Below, one piece after another: positions 8,456 to 16,020 of a DNA stretch of 64,000 nt (position 1 is the stretch's first letter; each line of letters begins with the position of its first letter). The translations under genes were made by a program, and so were the position numbers. Where the stretch lies: assembly GCF_003234815.2 (NCBI RefSeq), contig NZ_CP126279.1, positions 1,612,001 through 1,676,000 on the forward strand, written 5' to 3'. The notes beneath the pieces were generated by a model. That model was not told where the DNA came from. It worked only from the letters and a program-made list of their open reading frames with translations, and searched no databases. Origin of the DNA: Curtobacterium sp. MCBD17_035 (GTDB lineage Bacteria; Actinomycetota; Actinomycetes; Actinomycetales; Microbacteriaceae).

Positions 8456-9022
8456 TCAGGCGAGCGCGACCAGCGCTGCGAACGCCCCGGCCCACAGCAT
8501 GCTCGCGAGCGTGCCGATGATGAACCGTTCCCGGGCCTCCGCGCTGTCGAGCTCCGAGAACCGGCCGAGGCCCTTGATCGCGATCACCGCGGCGACGATC
8601 TCGAGTCGACCGACGAGGATCGCCGCGACCACCGCAATGCGTTCGAGGTGACCGATCGCCGCGCCACCGCGGAGGACCTCGTGTCGCTGCCCGTCCCCGC
8701 GCTGGTCGAGGATGAGGATGCCCCCGTTGCGCCCGGGCGTCGCGTCGCGGTGCGTCGCCAGGCGGAGCACGACGGCGGTGGCGGGTCCGCCGCCGACGAC
8801 GCCGAGCACGCTCATGAGCACGGTCATGACGCTCGCGAGTGCCGGGTCGGGGGCGGGGACGCCGACGTGGAACGCGAGCGCGAGTCCGCCGGCGGCGAGG
8901 GGCACGACCCCGGCGAGGCCGGCCGCCGTGCGGGGTTCCCGGCCCGAGGTGAGTGCGAGCACGCAGCAGACGAGCAGGACCACGGGGCCGACGATCCAGA
9001 CGAGGACCTGCGCCGCGGTCAT
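8456..9022 (-). CDS. Membrane protein paired with SatD-like gene
   Basis: 188 residues on the minus strand. Five or so hydrophobic segments are visible (an N-terminal helix LVWIVGPVVLLVCCVLAL, two in the middle, and two at the C-terminus ending ASMLWAGAFAALVALA). Its ATG at 9022 overlaps the stop of the SatD-like gene (ATGA), so the two are co-translated. No named family could be recognised, but SatD-like genes are often followed by a membrane protein in actinobacteria. Role unknown. Confidence 0.75.
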   Translation of the reverse strand: MTAAQVLVWIVGPVVLLVCCVLALTSGREPRTAAGLAGVVPLAAGGLALAFHVGVPAPDPALASVMTVLMSVLGVVGGGPATAVVLRLATHRDATPGRNGGILILDQRGDGQRHEVLRGGAAIGHLERIAVVAAILVGRLEIVAAVIAIKGLGRFSELDSAEARERFIIGTLASMLWAGAFAALVALA

Positions 9023-9639
9023 GCCGGCGCTCCGTCCGGTTCCGGGCGGTCCGCGTCCTCGAGCAGCCGGACCAGCGCCGCCCGCACGGCATCGTCCTCA
9101 CGGAGCCCGGCGGCGGCCGCGCGCTTGCTCGCCGCCTGCGGGCTGATCCCCAGGTGCCGGGCGGCCTCACGCTGGCTCATGCCCTGGTCGAGCAGGTCGG
9201 CCAGCTCCCAGCCCTCGGGGGACCGGCGCGCGCGGAGCCGGATTGCCTGCGTGACGAGGGGTTCGACGTCATCGGCGGTGCGGTGCCGGCCCGGCTCGAC
9301 GGCGACCGCGACGTGGTCGGGCCGGTCCTTGGCGCGCTCGACGGCTTCGCGCGCACGGTAGAACGCGGTCCCGGATGCCGCACGGGTCGCCGTGGGCAAC
9401 GGCGTCTGGACGTCGCCGATGCCGCACCCGATGCTCCAGTCACCCGCGCGGGCGAGCCGGAAGACGACGTCGAGTGCGGCGCCCGCGTCGGCGGTGGCGA
9501 TCTGGAGTTCGTCGCCCGCGGTCCGGTCCGCGGGGAGGAGCAACCGGGGCCCCACGGCCGCCCTGATCGCGGCGAGCGCGGCCTCGACGAGGTCGGCTCC
9601 GTGTCGACTGTCGATCTGGTCTGCGGTGATGACGTACAT
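9019..9639 (-). CDS. SatD-like protein with helix-turn-helix
   Basis: 206 residues from the ATG at 9639, chosen because GGAGG (complement of 9646-9650) lies 6 bases upstream; an earlier start at 9657 lacks this spacing. The N-terminus MYVITADQIDSRHGADLVEA resembles the SatD family. The C-terminal third contains a helix-turn-helix (DQGMSQREAARHLGISPQAA, about residues 150-170) for DNA binding. The promoter region holds three identical-geometry dyads (9654-9729), suggesting autoregulation. It is coupled to the downstream membrane protein. Physiological role is not known. Confidence 0.75.
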   Translation of the reverse strand: MYVITADQIDSRHGADLVEAALAAIRAAVGPRLLLPADRTAGDELQIATADAGAALDVVFRLARAGDWSIGCGIGDVQTPLPTATRAASGTAFYRAREAVERAKDRPDHVAVAVEPGRHRTADDVEPLVTQAIRLRARRSPEGWELADLLDQGMSQREAARHLGISPQAASKRAAAAGLREDDAVRAALVRLLEDADRPEPDGAPA

Positions 9640-9653
9640 GCTCGACCTCCGCG

Positions 9654-9729
9654 TCAACCCTACGAGGTTGATCTGGTGCCGATCAACCCTGGGAGGTTGA
9701 TTGCTCCCGGATCAACGCGCCAGGGTTGA
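9654..9729. promoter_or_regulatory. Three phased TCAACC-N6-GGTTGA operator dyads
   Basis: Three inverted repeats of the form TCAAC(C)-N6-GGTTGA lie at 9654-9671, 9683-9700 and 9712-9729. Their centres are exactly 29 bp apart. The third has one deviation (TCAACG on the left arm) but is extended to GATCAAC/GTTGATC. They sit immediately upstream of the SatD-like gene, which encodes a helix-turn-helix. This looks like a multi-site operator for that protein or another regulator. Confidence 0.8.
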
Positions 9730-9738
9730 TCGTTCTGC

Positions 9739-11823
9739 TCATCGTCGCGGGCGGGGCTCCGCGCCGGGAGTCCGTCCGGCGGCCCGCTCGGCGGCGTACC
9801 ACGCGCGGGCCTCGTCCTGCCGTCGCGCCTCCGCCCCCGAGGCGATCGGCGCGCGGACGTGGCCGGGCTCGTACCCGAACGTCGCCACGAGGTCCGTCGC
9901 CAGCGGCCGGAGTCGACCCACGAGCCGGTCCTTGGTGGCCGAGACGGCAGCGCCCCGCTGCGCGGACAGACGCCCGTGCATGAGGTGCCAGGCGAGGTGC
10001 TCCTCGACGAGCCCGAGTCCGAAGCAGTCGCGGAGCCACGTCAGCACCGTCCGCGAGTCGTCGTCGGGGGCGTCGGCGAGCGCCGCCGTGAAGGCGTCCC
10101 ACTGCATGAGCTCCGCGTGGGCACGAGCGGCCTCGATGAGCTCGTGCTGCTGCTCGTTGAGGAGGCGCGCCTGGCGGACGCGGTCCTTCCCCGCGCTGCG
10201 GAGACGCATGCCGATGCCGGCCACCATCGTGTCGACGCGGTCGGCGAGGAGTCGGCGCTGCGTGACCGGGTCCCGGAGGTCCTGCGACGCGCGGCGGACG
10301 GAACCGCGGTCGAGCACGGTCTGCCCGACCGCACGGACCCGCGTCACGTCGGCGACCCGGCCGGCGACCCGAGCGGCCACGAAGCGGGCTGCCCCGGCCG
10401 GGTCCCGTGGTGCCGCGGCGGCGAAGTCACCGAGCAGGCGCTTGCCCACCAGCTGGAGGAGCACGGTGTTGTCGCCCTCGAACGTCACGTACACGTCGAG
10501 GTCGGCCCGGAGGCCGGTGAGCCGGTTCTCGGCGAGGAACCCGGCCCCGCCGCACGCTTCGCGGGCCTCCTGCAGCGTGTCGAGCGCGGCCCACGTGGAC
10601 AGCGGTTTGAACGCCGCGGCCTGCGTCTCGAGGTCCTCGCGCCGCTCCGGCGTGTCGGCGCGACCGCTGAACACGTCGTCGAAGGTGCGGAGGAGCCGCT
10701 CGTGGGCGAACGACTGCGCGAACACGCGGGCGATCCGGGGGATGAGCCGGCGCTGGTGCTGCCCGTAGTCGAGGAGCACGCCCTCCTCGCCCTCGGCGGT
10801 CGGGAACTGCCGACGCTCGGACGCGTACGTGACCGCGATCTGCAGCGCGAGCTTCTGTGCGACGACCGCGGCGCCGTCGAGCGACACACGGCCCTGCACC
10901 AGGGTGCCGAGCATGGTGAAGAACCGGCGGCCGGGGGACGCGATGGGCGACGAGTACGTGCCGTCCGGCGCGACCGCGCCGTACCGGTCGAGCAGGTTGG
11001 TCCGCGGGACCCGGACGTGGTCGAAGTGCAGCCGGCCGTTGTCCACCCCGTTGAGGCCGCCCTTGACGCCGTCGTCCTCGCCACCGATCCCGGGCAGGAA
11101 CGCGCCGGTCGCGTCGCGGAGCGGCACGTAGAAGGCGTGCACGCCGTGCCCGACCCCGCCCGTGACGAGCTGCGCGAACACCACCGCGGCGACCCCGTGC
11201 ACCGCCGCGTTCCCGATGTAGTCCTTCCACGCACCCCGGAACGGCGTGTGGATCTCGAACTCCTCGGTCGCCGGGTCGTACGTCGCGGTCGTGGCGATGC
11301 TCTGGACGTCGGAGCCGTGCCCCGTCTCGGTCATCGCGAAGCAGCCGGGCACCGTGAAGTCGAGGATGTCGGGCAGGAACTCCTCGTGGTTGTGCTCCGT
11401 GCCGAGGTGCAGCACCGCCGAGCCGAACAGGCCCCACTGCACGCCCGCCTTGATCTGCAGCGACGGGTCCGCCGTGGTGAGCTCCTCGAAGGCCGCGACG
11501 TTGCCGCCGTGGTTCTCCTGACCGCCGAACGACCGCGGGAACGGACGCTGGATCGCGCCCTGTTCGACGAGCAGCCGGCACTGTGCGAGGGCCCGCTCGC
11601 GGTGGTCGTCGACCGAAGCACCCTCGAGGCGGTGCGTCGCCGGGTCGAGCACCAGCGCGCGCGAGATCCGGCGGTCCTCCGCCCAGCGTCCGAGCAGCAT
11701 CTCGGCGACCCCGGGGACGTCGATGCGCGGACGGGACCGCCGGTCGGCCGCGTGGGGTGACGAGCCACCGGACGCGTCCGGTGTGGGTGCGATGGGGACG
11801 TCAGGGACGGCGATGTCGACCAT
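9739..11823 (-). CDS. Acyl-CoA oxidase / dehydrogenase family protein
   Basis: 694 residues, ATG at 11823. The length and order fit peroxisomal-type acyl-CoA oxidase (ACOX): a long N-terminal helical part, the FAD-binding middle segment with CFAMTETGHGSDVQSIATTA (about residues 165-184), and a C-terminal domain with the EACGGAGFL motif characteristic of ACOX/ACAD enzymes. It catalyses the first, FAD-dependent desaturation of acyl-CoAs in beta-oxidation. The gene is alone on its strand and ends just before the SatD operator region. Substrate chain length cannot be told. Confidence 0.9.
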   Translation of the reverse strand: MVDIAVPDVPIAPTPDASGGSSPHAADRRSRPRIDVPGVAEMLLGRWAEDRRISRALVLDPATHRLEGASVDDHRERALAQCRLLVEQGAIQRPFPRSFGGQENHGGNVAAFEELTTADPSLQIKAGVQWGLFGSAVLHLGTEHNHEEFLPDILDFTVPGCFAMTETGHGSDVQSIATTATYDPATEEFEIHTPFRGAWKDYIGNAAVHGVAAVVFAQLVTGGVGHGVHAFYVPLRDATGAFLPGIGGEDDGVKGGLNGVDNGRLHFDHVRVPRTNLLDRYGAVAPDGTYSSPIASPGRRFFTMLGTLVQGRVSLDGAAVVAQKLALQIAVTYASERRQFPTAEGEEGVLLDYGQHQRRLIPRIARVFAQSFAHERLLRTFDDVFSGRADTPERREDLETQAAAFKPLSTWAALDTLQEAREACGGAGFLAENRLTGLRADLDVYVTFEGDNTVLLQLVGKRLLGDFAAAAPRDPAGAARFVAARVAGRVADVTRVRAVGQTVLDRGSVRRASQDLRDPVTQRRLLADRVDTMVAGIGMRLRSAGKDRVRQARLLNEQQHELIEAARAHAELMQWDAFTAALADAPDDDSRTVLTWLRDCFGLGLVEEHLAWHLMHGRLSAQRGAAVSATKDRLVGRLRPLATDLVATFGYEPGHVRAPIASGAEARRQDEARAWYAAERAAGRTPGAEPRPRR

Positions 11824-12032
11824 GGACGGGAGGCTATGCCCGCCTCCGCGTGCTCGCCAGCAGCCGCGTGGTCGCCCGACAAGGCCGACCCGGGGGAGTC
11901 GACGCCCCTGTGGAGGTTTCCTCCAAGCGGCCTCCGGTGCGGGTCCACAGGATGCAGCCCGTCCGGATGGGGGAGCCGTCCCTCCCGACCGGGTAGCGTT
12001 GCGGACGCACCGTTCGGATCTGGAGGACCCCC

Positions 12033-12143
12033 ATGCTCACTGTCATCGCAGTCGTCATCATCGGCATCGGCGTGCTCGGCGGCGTCGGCGTGTGCGCGGC
12101 GTTCGGCGCCATGCTCAAGGGCGGCACCGAAGGCCGCAGCTGA
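12033..12143 (+). CDS. 36-residue single-span membrane peptide
   Basis: A short frame begins at ATG 12033 and stops at TGA 12141-12143. GGAGG at 12022-12026 is well placed 6 bases upstream. The peptide has one hydrophobic helix (residues 2-27, LTVIAVVIIGIGVLGGVGVC) and a short polar tail KGGTEGRS. It lies alone between the divergent acyl-CoA oxidase and LLM oxidoreductase genes. The combination of good ribosome site and one clean membrane span supports expression; no family is recognised. Confidence 0.55.
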   Translation: MLTVIAVVIIGIGVLGGVGVCAAFGAMLKGGTEGRS

Positions 12144-12243
12144 CCCGACGGGACGCCGTGCCACCATCGGCGCGCCGTCCCGTCGCCGTCCGGGCTAGCG
12201 TGGCGAGGAGTCCCGTCCAGCACTCCCTCGAAGGAGCAACCGC

Positions 12244-13053
12244 GTGCCCGCCTCCACCGTCCGCGTCGGCGTCCAGATCGCCCCGCAGCACTCGCCCTAC
12301 GCCACCATCCGCGACACCCTCGCCGAGCTCGAGGACCTCGGGGTGGACATCGCCTTCAACTGGGACCACTTCTTCCCGCTGTCCGGCGACCCCGACGGAA
12401 CGCACTTCGAGGGCTGGACCATGCTGGCCGCCTGGGCCGAGCAGACGACCCGGATCGAGTTCGGCCCGCTCGTGACGTGCAACACCTACCGGAACCCGGA
12501 CCTGCTCGCCGACATGGCCCGCACCGTCGACCACATCAGCGCGAAGGACGGCGCCGGGCGGCTCGTGTTCGGCATCGGGTCCGGGTGGTTCGAACGCGAC
12601 TACGCCGAGTACGGGTACGACTTCGGCACGGCCGGGAGCCGGCTCGACGCGCTCGATGCCGCGATGCCCCGGATCGAAGCCCGTTGGGCGGCGCTCAACC
12701 CCGCGCCGACCCGGAAGATCCCCGTGCTCATCGGCGGTGGCGGCGAGAAGAAGACGCTGCGCATCGTCGCGGAGCACGCCGACATCTGGCACAGCTTCTC
12801 GGACGTCGAGACGCTCGAGCGCAAGCTCGGCGTGCTGCACGAGTGGTGCGAGCGCGTCGGCCGGCCCACCGACGCGATCGAGATCTCGACGGGCGTCGAC
12901 GTCTCCGGCACGCTGACCGCCGAGCAGGGTTCCGCCCTCGACGCCCAGCACGCCCTCGGGGCACGGCTGTTCACCATCGGGGTGAGCGGGCCGGACATCG
13001 ACCTGGCGCCGGTCAAGGCGCTGCTCGCCTGGCGGGACGGCGTCAGCGGCTGA
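12244..13053 (+). CDS. LLM-class F420-dependent oxidoreductase
   Basis: 269 residues, GTG start, preceded by GAAGGAG about 12230-12236. It is a luciferase-like monooxygenase fold enzyme: VRVGVQIAPQHSPYATIRDT at the N-terminus, WDHFFPL near residue 40, ARTVDHISAKDGAGRLVFGI around residues 90-110, and GGGGEKKTLRIVAEHADIWH near residue 160. Enzymes of this class in actinobacteria use F420H2 (or FMN) to reduce or oxidise varied substrates; the actual substrate cannot be read. It ends upstream of a strong terminator. Confidence 0.9.
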   Translation: MPASTVRVGVQIAPQHSPYATIRDTLAELEDLGVDIAFNWDHFFPLSGDPDGTHFEGWTMLAAWAEQTTRIEFGPLVTCNTYRNPDLLADMARTVDHISAKDGAGRLVFGIGSGWFERDYAEYGYDFGTAGSRLDALDAAMPRIEARWAALNPAPTRKIPVLIGGGGEKKTLRIVAEHADIWHSFSDVETLERKLGVLHEWCERVGRPTDAIEISTGVDVSGTLTAEQGSALDAQHALGARLFTIGVSGPDIDLAPVKALLAWRDGVSG

Positions 13054-13077
13054 GACGAGGCCACCCTGCGGAACGAC

Positions 13078-13106
13078 GAAGGCCCCGGGGACTCCCCGGG
13101 GCCTTC
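13078..13106. terminator. Strong hairpin between LLM gene and tRNA-Val
   Basis: A perfect 13-bp stem, GAAGGCCCCGGGG (13078-13090) with CCCCGGGGCCTTC (13094-13106), and a 3-base loop. There is no long T run on either side. It lies between the convergent LLM gene (+) and tRNA-Val (-), so it probably ends both transcripts. Confidence 0.85.
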
Positions 13107-13110
13107 GTGG

Positions 13111-13186
13111 TGGTGGGCGATACCAGACTCGAACTGATGACCTCTTCGGTGTGAACGAAGCGCGCTACCAACTGCGCCAATCGCCC
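13111..13186 (-). tRNA. tRNA-Val (anticodon CAC)
   Basis: On the minus strand the cloverleaf runs from GGGCGAT at 13186 to the pairing ATCGCCC, discriminator A and an encoded CCA at 13111-13113. The anticodon arm is CTTCG-TTCACAC-CGAAG, giving anticodon CAC. The T arm TTCGAGT is intact. Confidence 0.95.
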
Positions 13187-13294
13187 CTGCGCGGCTGCCC
13201 GCGCCCATCGATACTACTGGAAGCAGCGCCGTCGTCCTATTCGGCGACGTCCCCGCGCGTCGTCAGCTCGCTGACACGCCCGGCCTGGCTCGTT

Positions 13295-13324
13295 TTGCGA
13301 TCCGGGCGGGAGGTCGGATAGAGT
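13295..13324 (+). promoter_or_regulatory. Promoter of the tRNA-Gly/Cys/Val cluster
   Basis: A -35-like TTGCGA at 13295-13300 and a -10-like TAGAGT at 13319-13324 are separated by 18 bases. They lie 54 bases upstream of tRNA-Gly, in an otherwise empty interval (13187-13377). Confidence 0.5.
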
Positions 13325-13377
13325 AACGGAGTCGCAGCGAGCGGCGGGCCGGAAACGGACCGTCCAGTGGCGGCGAT

Positions 13378-13449
13378 GCGGATGTGGCGCAGTGGTAGCG
13401 CATCACCTTGCCAAGGTGAGGGTCGCGAGTTCGAATCTCGTCATCCGCT
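13378..13449 (+). tRNA. tRNA-Gly (anticodon GCC)
   Basis: Acceptor stem GCGGATG pairs with CATCCGC, discriminator T at 13449, no encoded CCA. The anticodon arm CACCT-TGCCA-AGGTG gives GCC. The T arm reads GTTCGAATC. First of three tandem tRNAs on this strand. Confidence 0.95.
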
Positions 13450-13533
13450 CGAGTGCAGGATCCCCGGATCCTGAAGGCTCACCAGAGAGGATCCCCACCG
13501 ATCCGGTGCTCACGGAGACGTGAACCTCAGCAC

Positions 13534-13604
13534 GGTGGGGTGGCCGAGAGGCGAGGCAGCGGCCTGCAAAGCCGTATACGCGGGTTCGAATCCCGTCCCC
13601 ACCT
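13534..13604 (+). tRNA. tRNA-Cys (anticodon GCA)
   Basis: Acceptor GGTGGGG pairs with CCCCACC; discriminator T, as usual for tRNA-Cys. The anticodon loop CTGCAAA gives GCA. T arm GTTCGAATC intact. No encoded CCA. Confidence 0.95.
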
Positions 13605-13645
13605 CGAATTCGTATCGTTCGCAAGGGCGGTAGGAGTTCAACTCT

Positions 13646-13720
13646 GGGCGATTGGCGCAGCGGTAGCGCGCTTCCCTGACACGGAAGAGGTCACTGGTTC
13701 GATCCCAGTATCGCCCACCA
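13646..13720 (+). tRNA. tRNA-Val (anticodon GAC)
   Basis: Acceptor GGGCGAT pairs with ATCGCCC, discriminator A, encoded CCA at 13718-13720. The anticodon arm CTTCC-CTGACAC-GGAAG gives GAC. It is the last gene before the accessory region, so its 3' end is a natural place to look for an attachment site. Confidence 0.95.
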
Positions 13721-13728
13721 CGTAGCAG

Positions 13729-13746
13729 CCCCCGGTTCTCCGGGGG
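13729..13746 (+). terminator. Terminator of tRNA cluster
   Basis: Stem CCCCCGG (13729-13735) with CCGGGGG (13740-13746), four-base loop, followed by a pyrimidine-rich CCCTCTTCGTTTC. It follows tRNA-Val-GAC by 8 bases. The 275 bases from 13747 to 14021 hold no recognisable gene. Confidence 0.7.
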
Positions 13747-14021
13747 CCCTCTTCGTTTCGCGGTGTGGTCGTGCTTCTCGCTTCATCCCGAGGCACCGTT
13801 TGGCACCCCCTGCTGCTGACGTCGCCGGCAAGGTGACGAGAGGGATTCTGCGGTTCACGCAGACGTGCCTCCGCCTCGCCGATCCGCCCCGGCGGATGCC
13901 GACGTTCGAATGACGTGCCCGCATCGAGACTGACACCGGACGGGCTCTGTGAGACACGGCGTCCGGGGCATCGTCCGGTCGTGCTCCGTCGTTCGGCGGG
14001 GGACCATGCATCGGGCACTGG

Positions 14022-14294
14022 TCACAACGAGTCGTCGACGACGGGTGCAGCTTGAGCACCGTCGATCACGGTGAGCAGCAACGCGTTCAGCTGAGCACTC
14101 TGCGAGGCGTCCAACCCGAAGGCGCTGAGGTCGTTCGTCGCCAGGGCCACAGTCTGTGCCGCATCGAGCGCGGCCTGCCCGGCCGGCGTGATCGCCGCCG
14201 GGTTCCTCCGGCCGCGTGCGCGGACACCGACCCTGTGGACGAGGCCGCTTCGCTCCATCCCGTCGAGTACATCGGACATGCTCTGCGGGCGCAC
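14022..14294 (-). pseudogene. MarR-family regulator, C-terminal fragment
   Basis: The frame encodes 90 residues that match the second half of a MarR regulator: the end of the recognition helix and wing (MSDVLDGMERSGLVHRVGVR, ARGRRNPAAITPAGQAALDA). The N-terminal half, including most of the winged helix, is missing. The frame stays open backwards only to a TAG at 14334-14336, which is also the stop codon of the adjacent kinase gene and lies inside the repeated motif at 14317-14342. It is therefore a remnant joined at that motif rather than a working regulator. Confidence 0.65.
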
Positions 14295-14316
14295 GAAGAC
14301 AGCCGGGTCCGTCGAG

Positions 14317-14342
14317 GTCCGGTTGACGATCGGCTACCGGAC
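14317..14342. repeat. Repeated motif copy 1 (hairpin form)
   Basis: GTCCGGT (14317-14323) and ACCGGAC (14336-14342) form a perfect 7-bp inverted repeat around TGACGATCGGCT. On the minus strand it contains TAGCCGATCG, the core of the motif repeated through this region. It supplies the TAG stop of the kinase gene and marks the breakpoint of the MarR fragment. Confidence 0.6.
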
Positions 14343-14845
14343 GGCCGACTCTGCCTCTACCCAAGCGTTGCCGATGCACTCGATCTGGTCGTTCACTGTC
14401 ATACCTGTGACGTCGAGGATGAGGTCTACCGCTGGCGGAGTGGCACTGATTCGGTGCAGTAGCTCGAATTCTTCTTCCGTGATGTAGACCGGACGGGTGG
14501 TTGCTCGTGTGCGGGCCTCGTCGAGGGTGATAGCGAGGTGCACGATGAAGCACTCGGGTAGCTGCGAGCGGTACACGGGTAGGACCTCGGAGGTCACGAC
14601 GTCCGAGGCTGTGACAACAAAGCCGGCGTCGCTGAGGTTTCGCGCGAGGTTCGCAGTGTTGCGGGCCGCGAGCGTGTGCTGCGCCCTTCCGTCCGGGCCG
14701 GACCACAGCGTGGAGGCCCCGGCGACGATGAGTTGACGGATGTCGTCACCATCGATGTAGGCGGCTCGCTCCTGAGCGGCGGCGAGAGCCCGAGCGCAGG
14801 CGTCTTACCGACTGCCGGGCCGCCCGAGAGGAGTAGTGGTCGCAT
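14334..14845 (-). pseudogene. P-loop kinase / zeta-toxin-like ATPase, frameshifted
   Basis: The gene starts at ATG 14845 with AAAGGA upstream and encodes MRPLLLSGGPAVGKT, a Walker A motif. Just after the motif, near 14800, one base appears to be missing: shifting frame restores ARALAAAQERAAYIDGDDIR and then continues without stop to the TAG at 14334. The rebuilt product is about 170 residues, like small nucleotide or antibiotic kinases with a P-loop. As written it cannot be translated whole. Either a decayed gene or a sequencing error; the rest of the frame is well preserved, so the damage would be recent. Confidence 0.65.
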
Positions 14846-14895
14846 CGTTGCGTCCTTTCGGCAGCGGATCGATTCAGACTACGACGCGTTCAGGT

Positions 14896-14968
14896 GCGCG
14901 ATCGGCTCTCAAGACGCCATCGGGAACGACCTAATCGAGCCGGGAGGGCAGCCGATCGCGGCCCTCCC
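14896..14968. repeat. Partial motif copies and hairpin 3' of GNAT gene
   Basis: GCGATCGGCT occurs at 14898-14907, and at 14942-14968 a perfect 8-bp stem GGGAGGGC/GCCCTCCC encloses AGCCGATCGCG. The second is 9 bases past the stop of the GNAT gene on the minus strand and could act as its terminator. Both carry part of the AGCCGATCG core repeated in this region. Confidence 0.5.
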
Positions 14969-14976
14969 CGCTCCGA

Positions 14977-15453
14977 TCAGAGCGTCCGGGCGTAGTCGAC
15001 GGTTGGGTACGGGATGAAGCCGAGGGATTCGTAGAGGGCTCGTGCCGGGGCGTGGAACTCGTCGCCGCCCGTTCCGATGTGCACCACGGTGACCCCAAGC
15101 TCTCCGAGCCTTGTCAGTGCCGCGGAGCAGAGCGCTCGCGCGACTCCACGCCGTCGAGCATCAGAGTGGACGGCAACCATCTCCAGTCGGCCGGAGGTCT
15201 CACCCGTGGTGTTCCAGCCGACGTAGCCGAGCGGTTTGCCGCGTTCTTCCGCCAGTGTGATGAAGCGGCCCTCCTCGGGAGCGAGCAGGGAGGGGACTTC
15301 GTGGCGGTAGTCGTCCTCCCAGTGCCCGTGGTCGTGTGCGGTGACCTCGGCCCGTAGCTGCACGAGGGAGCCGGCGAGGAGAGGCCGGAAGGCCTCGATC
15401 GTGAGTGCGGTGAGCGCGGGCAGGTCGAGCGGTGTGCAGTCGCGGATGTGCAT
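14977..15453 (-). CDS. GNAT-family N-acetyltransferase
   Basis: 158 residues, ATG at 15453. The GNAT fold is clear: MHIRDCTPLDLPALTALTIE at the start, the acetyl-CoA pyrophosphate loop with SDARRRGVARALCSAALTRL (about residues 98-117), and the C-terminal ALYESLGFIPYP. Members transfer an acetyl group to an amine; the substrate is unknown. It sits intact among decayed genes of the accessory region. Confidence 0.85.
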   Translation of the reverse strand: MHIRDCTPLDLPALTALTIEAFRPLLAGSLVQLRAEVTAHDHGHWEDDYRHEVPSLLAPEEGRFITLAEERGKPLGYVGWNTTGETSGRLEMVAVHSDARRRGVARALCSAALTRLGELGVTVVHIGTGGDEFHAPARALYESLGFIPYPTVDYARTL

Positions 15454-15765
15454 GGTTGTGCTTCTTTCGTGAGCAGTCTGAAGGCTCCACGCCCGGGGTT
15501 GGGGTGGAGGAGAGCGACGGCCACAGCCGTCCCTTCAGTCGCGCGTGCGCCAGCTCGCGAAGCAGTCCATGTGACCACGGTATCCAGGGGGTCTCAGCCG
15601 GGGAAGAGGTGCGTCCTCGCGTGCTCCGGCCACACATCGGCTATCGGGCGGTGGTCGTCCACCTCTGGAAGCGTTGACCAGGAGGGAATCGGCGACCGCA
15701 CGCCATCGAGTTCTCCTTTGTGATTCCGCAGCAGGAGAAGGTGCTCAGGCTGCAAGAATCGCTGA
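15454..15765. other. Intergenic stretch without a gene
   Basis: No convincing coding sequence is seen here. It holds the leader of the GNAT gene at its left, one partial motif copy (CATCGGCTATCGGG, 15635-15648) and, from about 15690 on, the start of a segment that is duplicated in inverted orientation at 20976-21150. A minus-strand frame through the duplicated part is also open, but lacks a credible start. Confidence 0.5.
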
Positions 15766-15866
15766 GTGACCAGGGGTGGCGGGGCAGAGTTTCCGGACGT
15801 AGACGTTCGTTTTGAGGTGCAGCCGCGGCGACTTTTCGGGCCGTTCTGGCAGCTACGGGTCGTTGA
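15690..15866 (+). repeat. Inverted duplication, copy 1
   Basis: This stretch, starting near CGCCATCGAGTTCTCC and ending at GCAGCTACGGGTCGT, recurs with few differences on the other strand at about 20988-21150. Differences in the downstream FPDVDVRFEVQ frame are mostly silent, which suggests it once coded for protein in both places. Confidence 0.8.
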
Positions 15867-16020
15867 CACCGTCACCGGTGCAGCGATTCCGGTGAGCGGC
15901 GGGGCGATGCTCACCGGTTATGGATCCGTTCGTCGCGCCGCGAAGTACTCGACGCTGTATTACCTGAACCGGGAGCGTCGGCGGAACGATCGCGCGGCCC
16001 GCCGACGGCAGGCACGGTGA
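15766..16020 (+). CDS. Small basic protein of unknown function
   Basis: 84 residues from a GTG at 15766. The sequence contains FPDVDVRFEVQPRRLFGPFW and ends in a very basic tail (NRERRRNDRAARRRQAR). The first half is repeated in the inverted copy near 21000, where it is cut short by the repeated motif. Its TGA overlaps the GTG of the next gene (16017), so the two may be co-translated. The start is uncertain: an upstream frame is conserved in both copies but is offset by one base. Confidence 0.5.
   Translation: MTRGGGAEFPDVDVRFEVQPRRLFGPFWQLRVVDTVTGAAIPVSGGAMLTGYGSVRRAAKYSTLYYLNRERRRNDRAARRRQAR

Noticed and set aside
9859-11760. A 633-codon plus-strand frame opposite the acyl-CoA oxidase gene
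   Set aside because: Translation is Arg/Glu/Val-rich without any domain; the minus-strand acyl-CoA oxidase is unmistakable.
15594-15914. A 106-codon minus-strand frame across the duplicated segment
   Set aside because: Differences between the two copies change amino acids in this frame but are mostly silent in the plus-strand FPDVDVR frame, so the plus strand is the better coding candidate.
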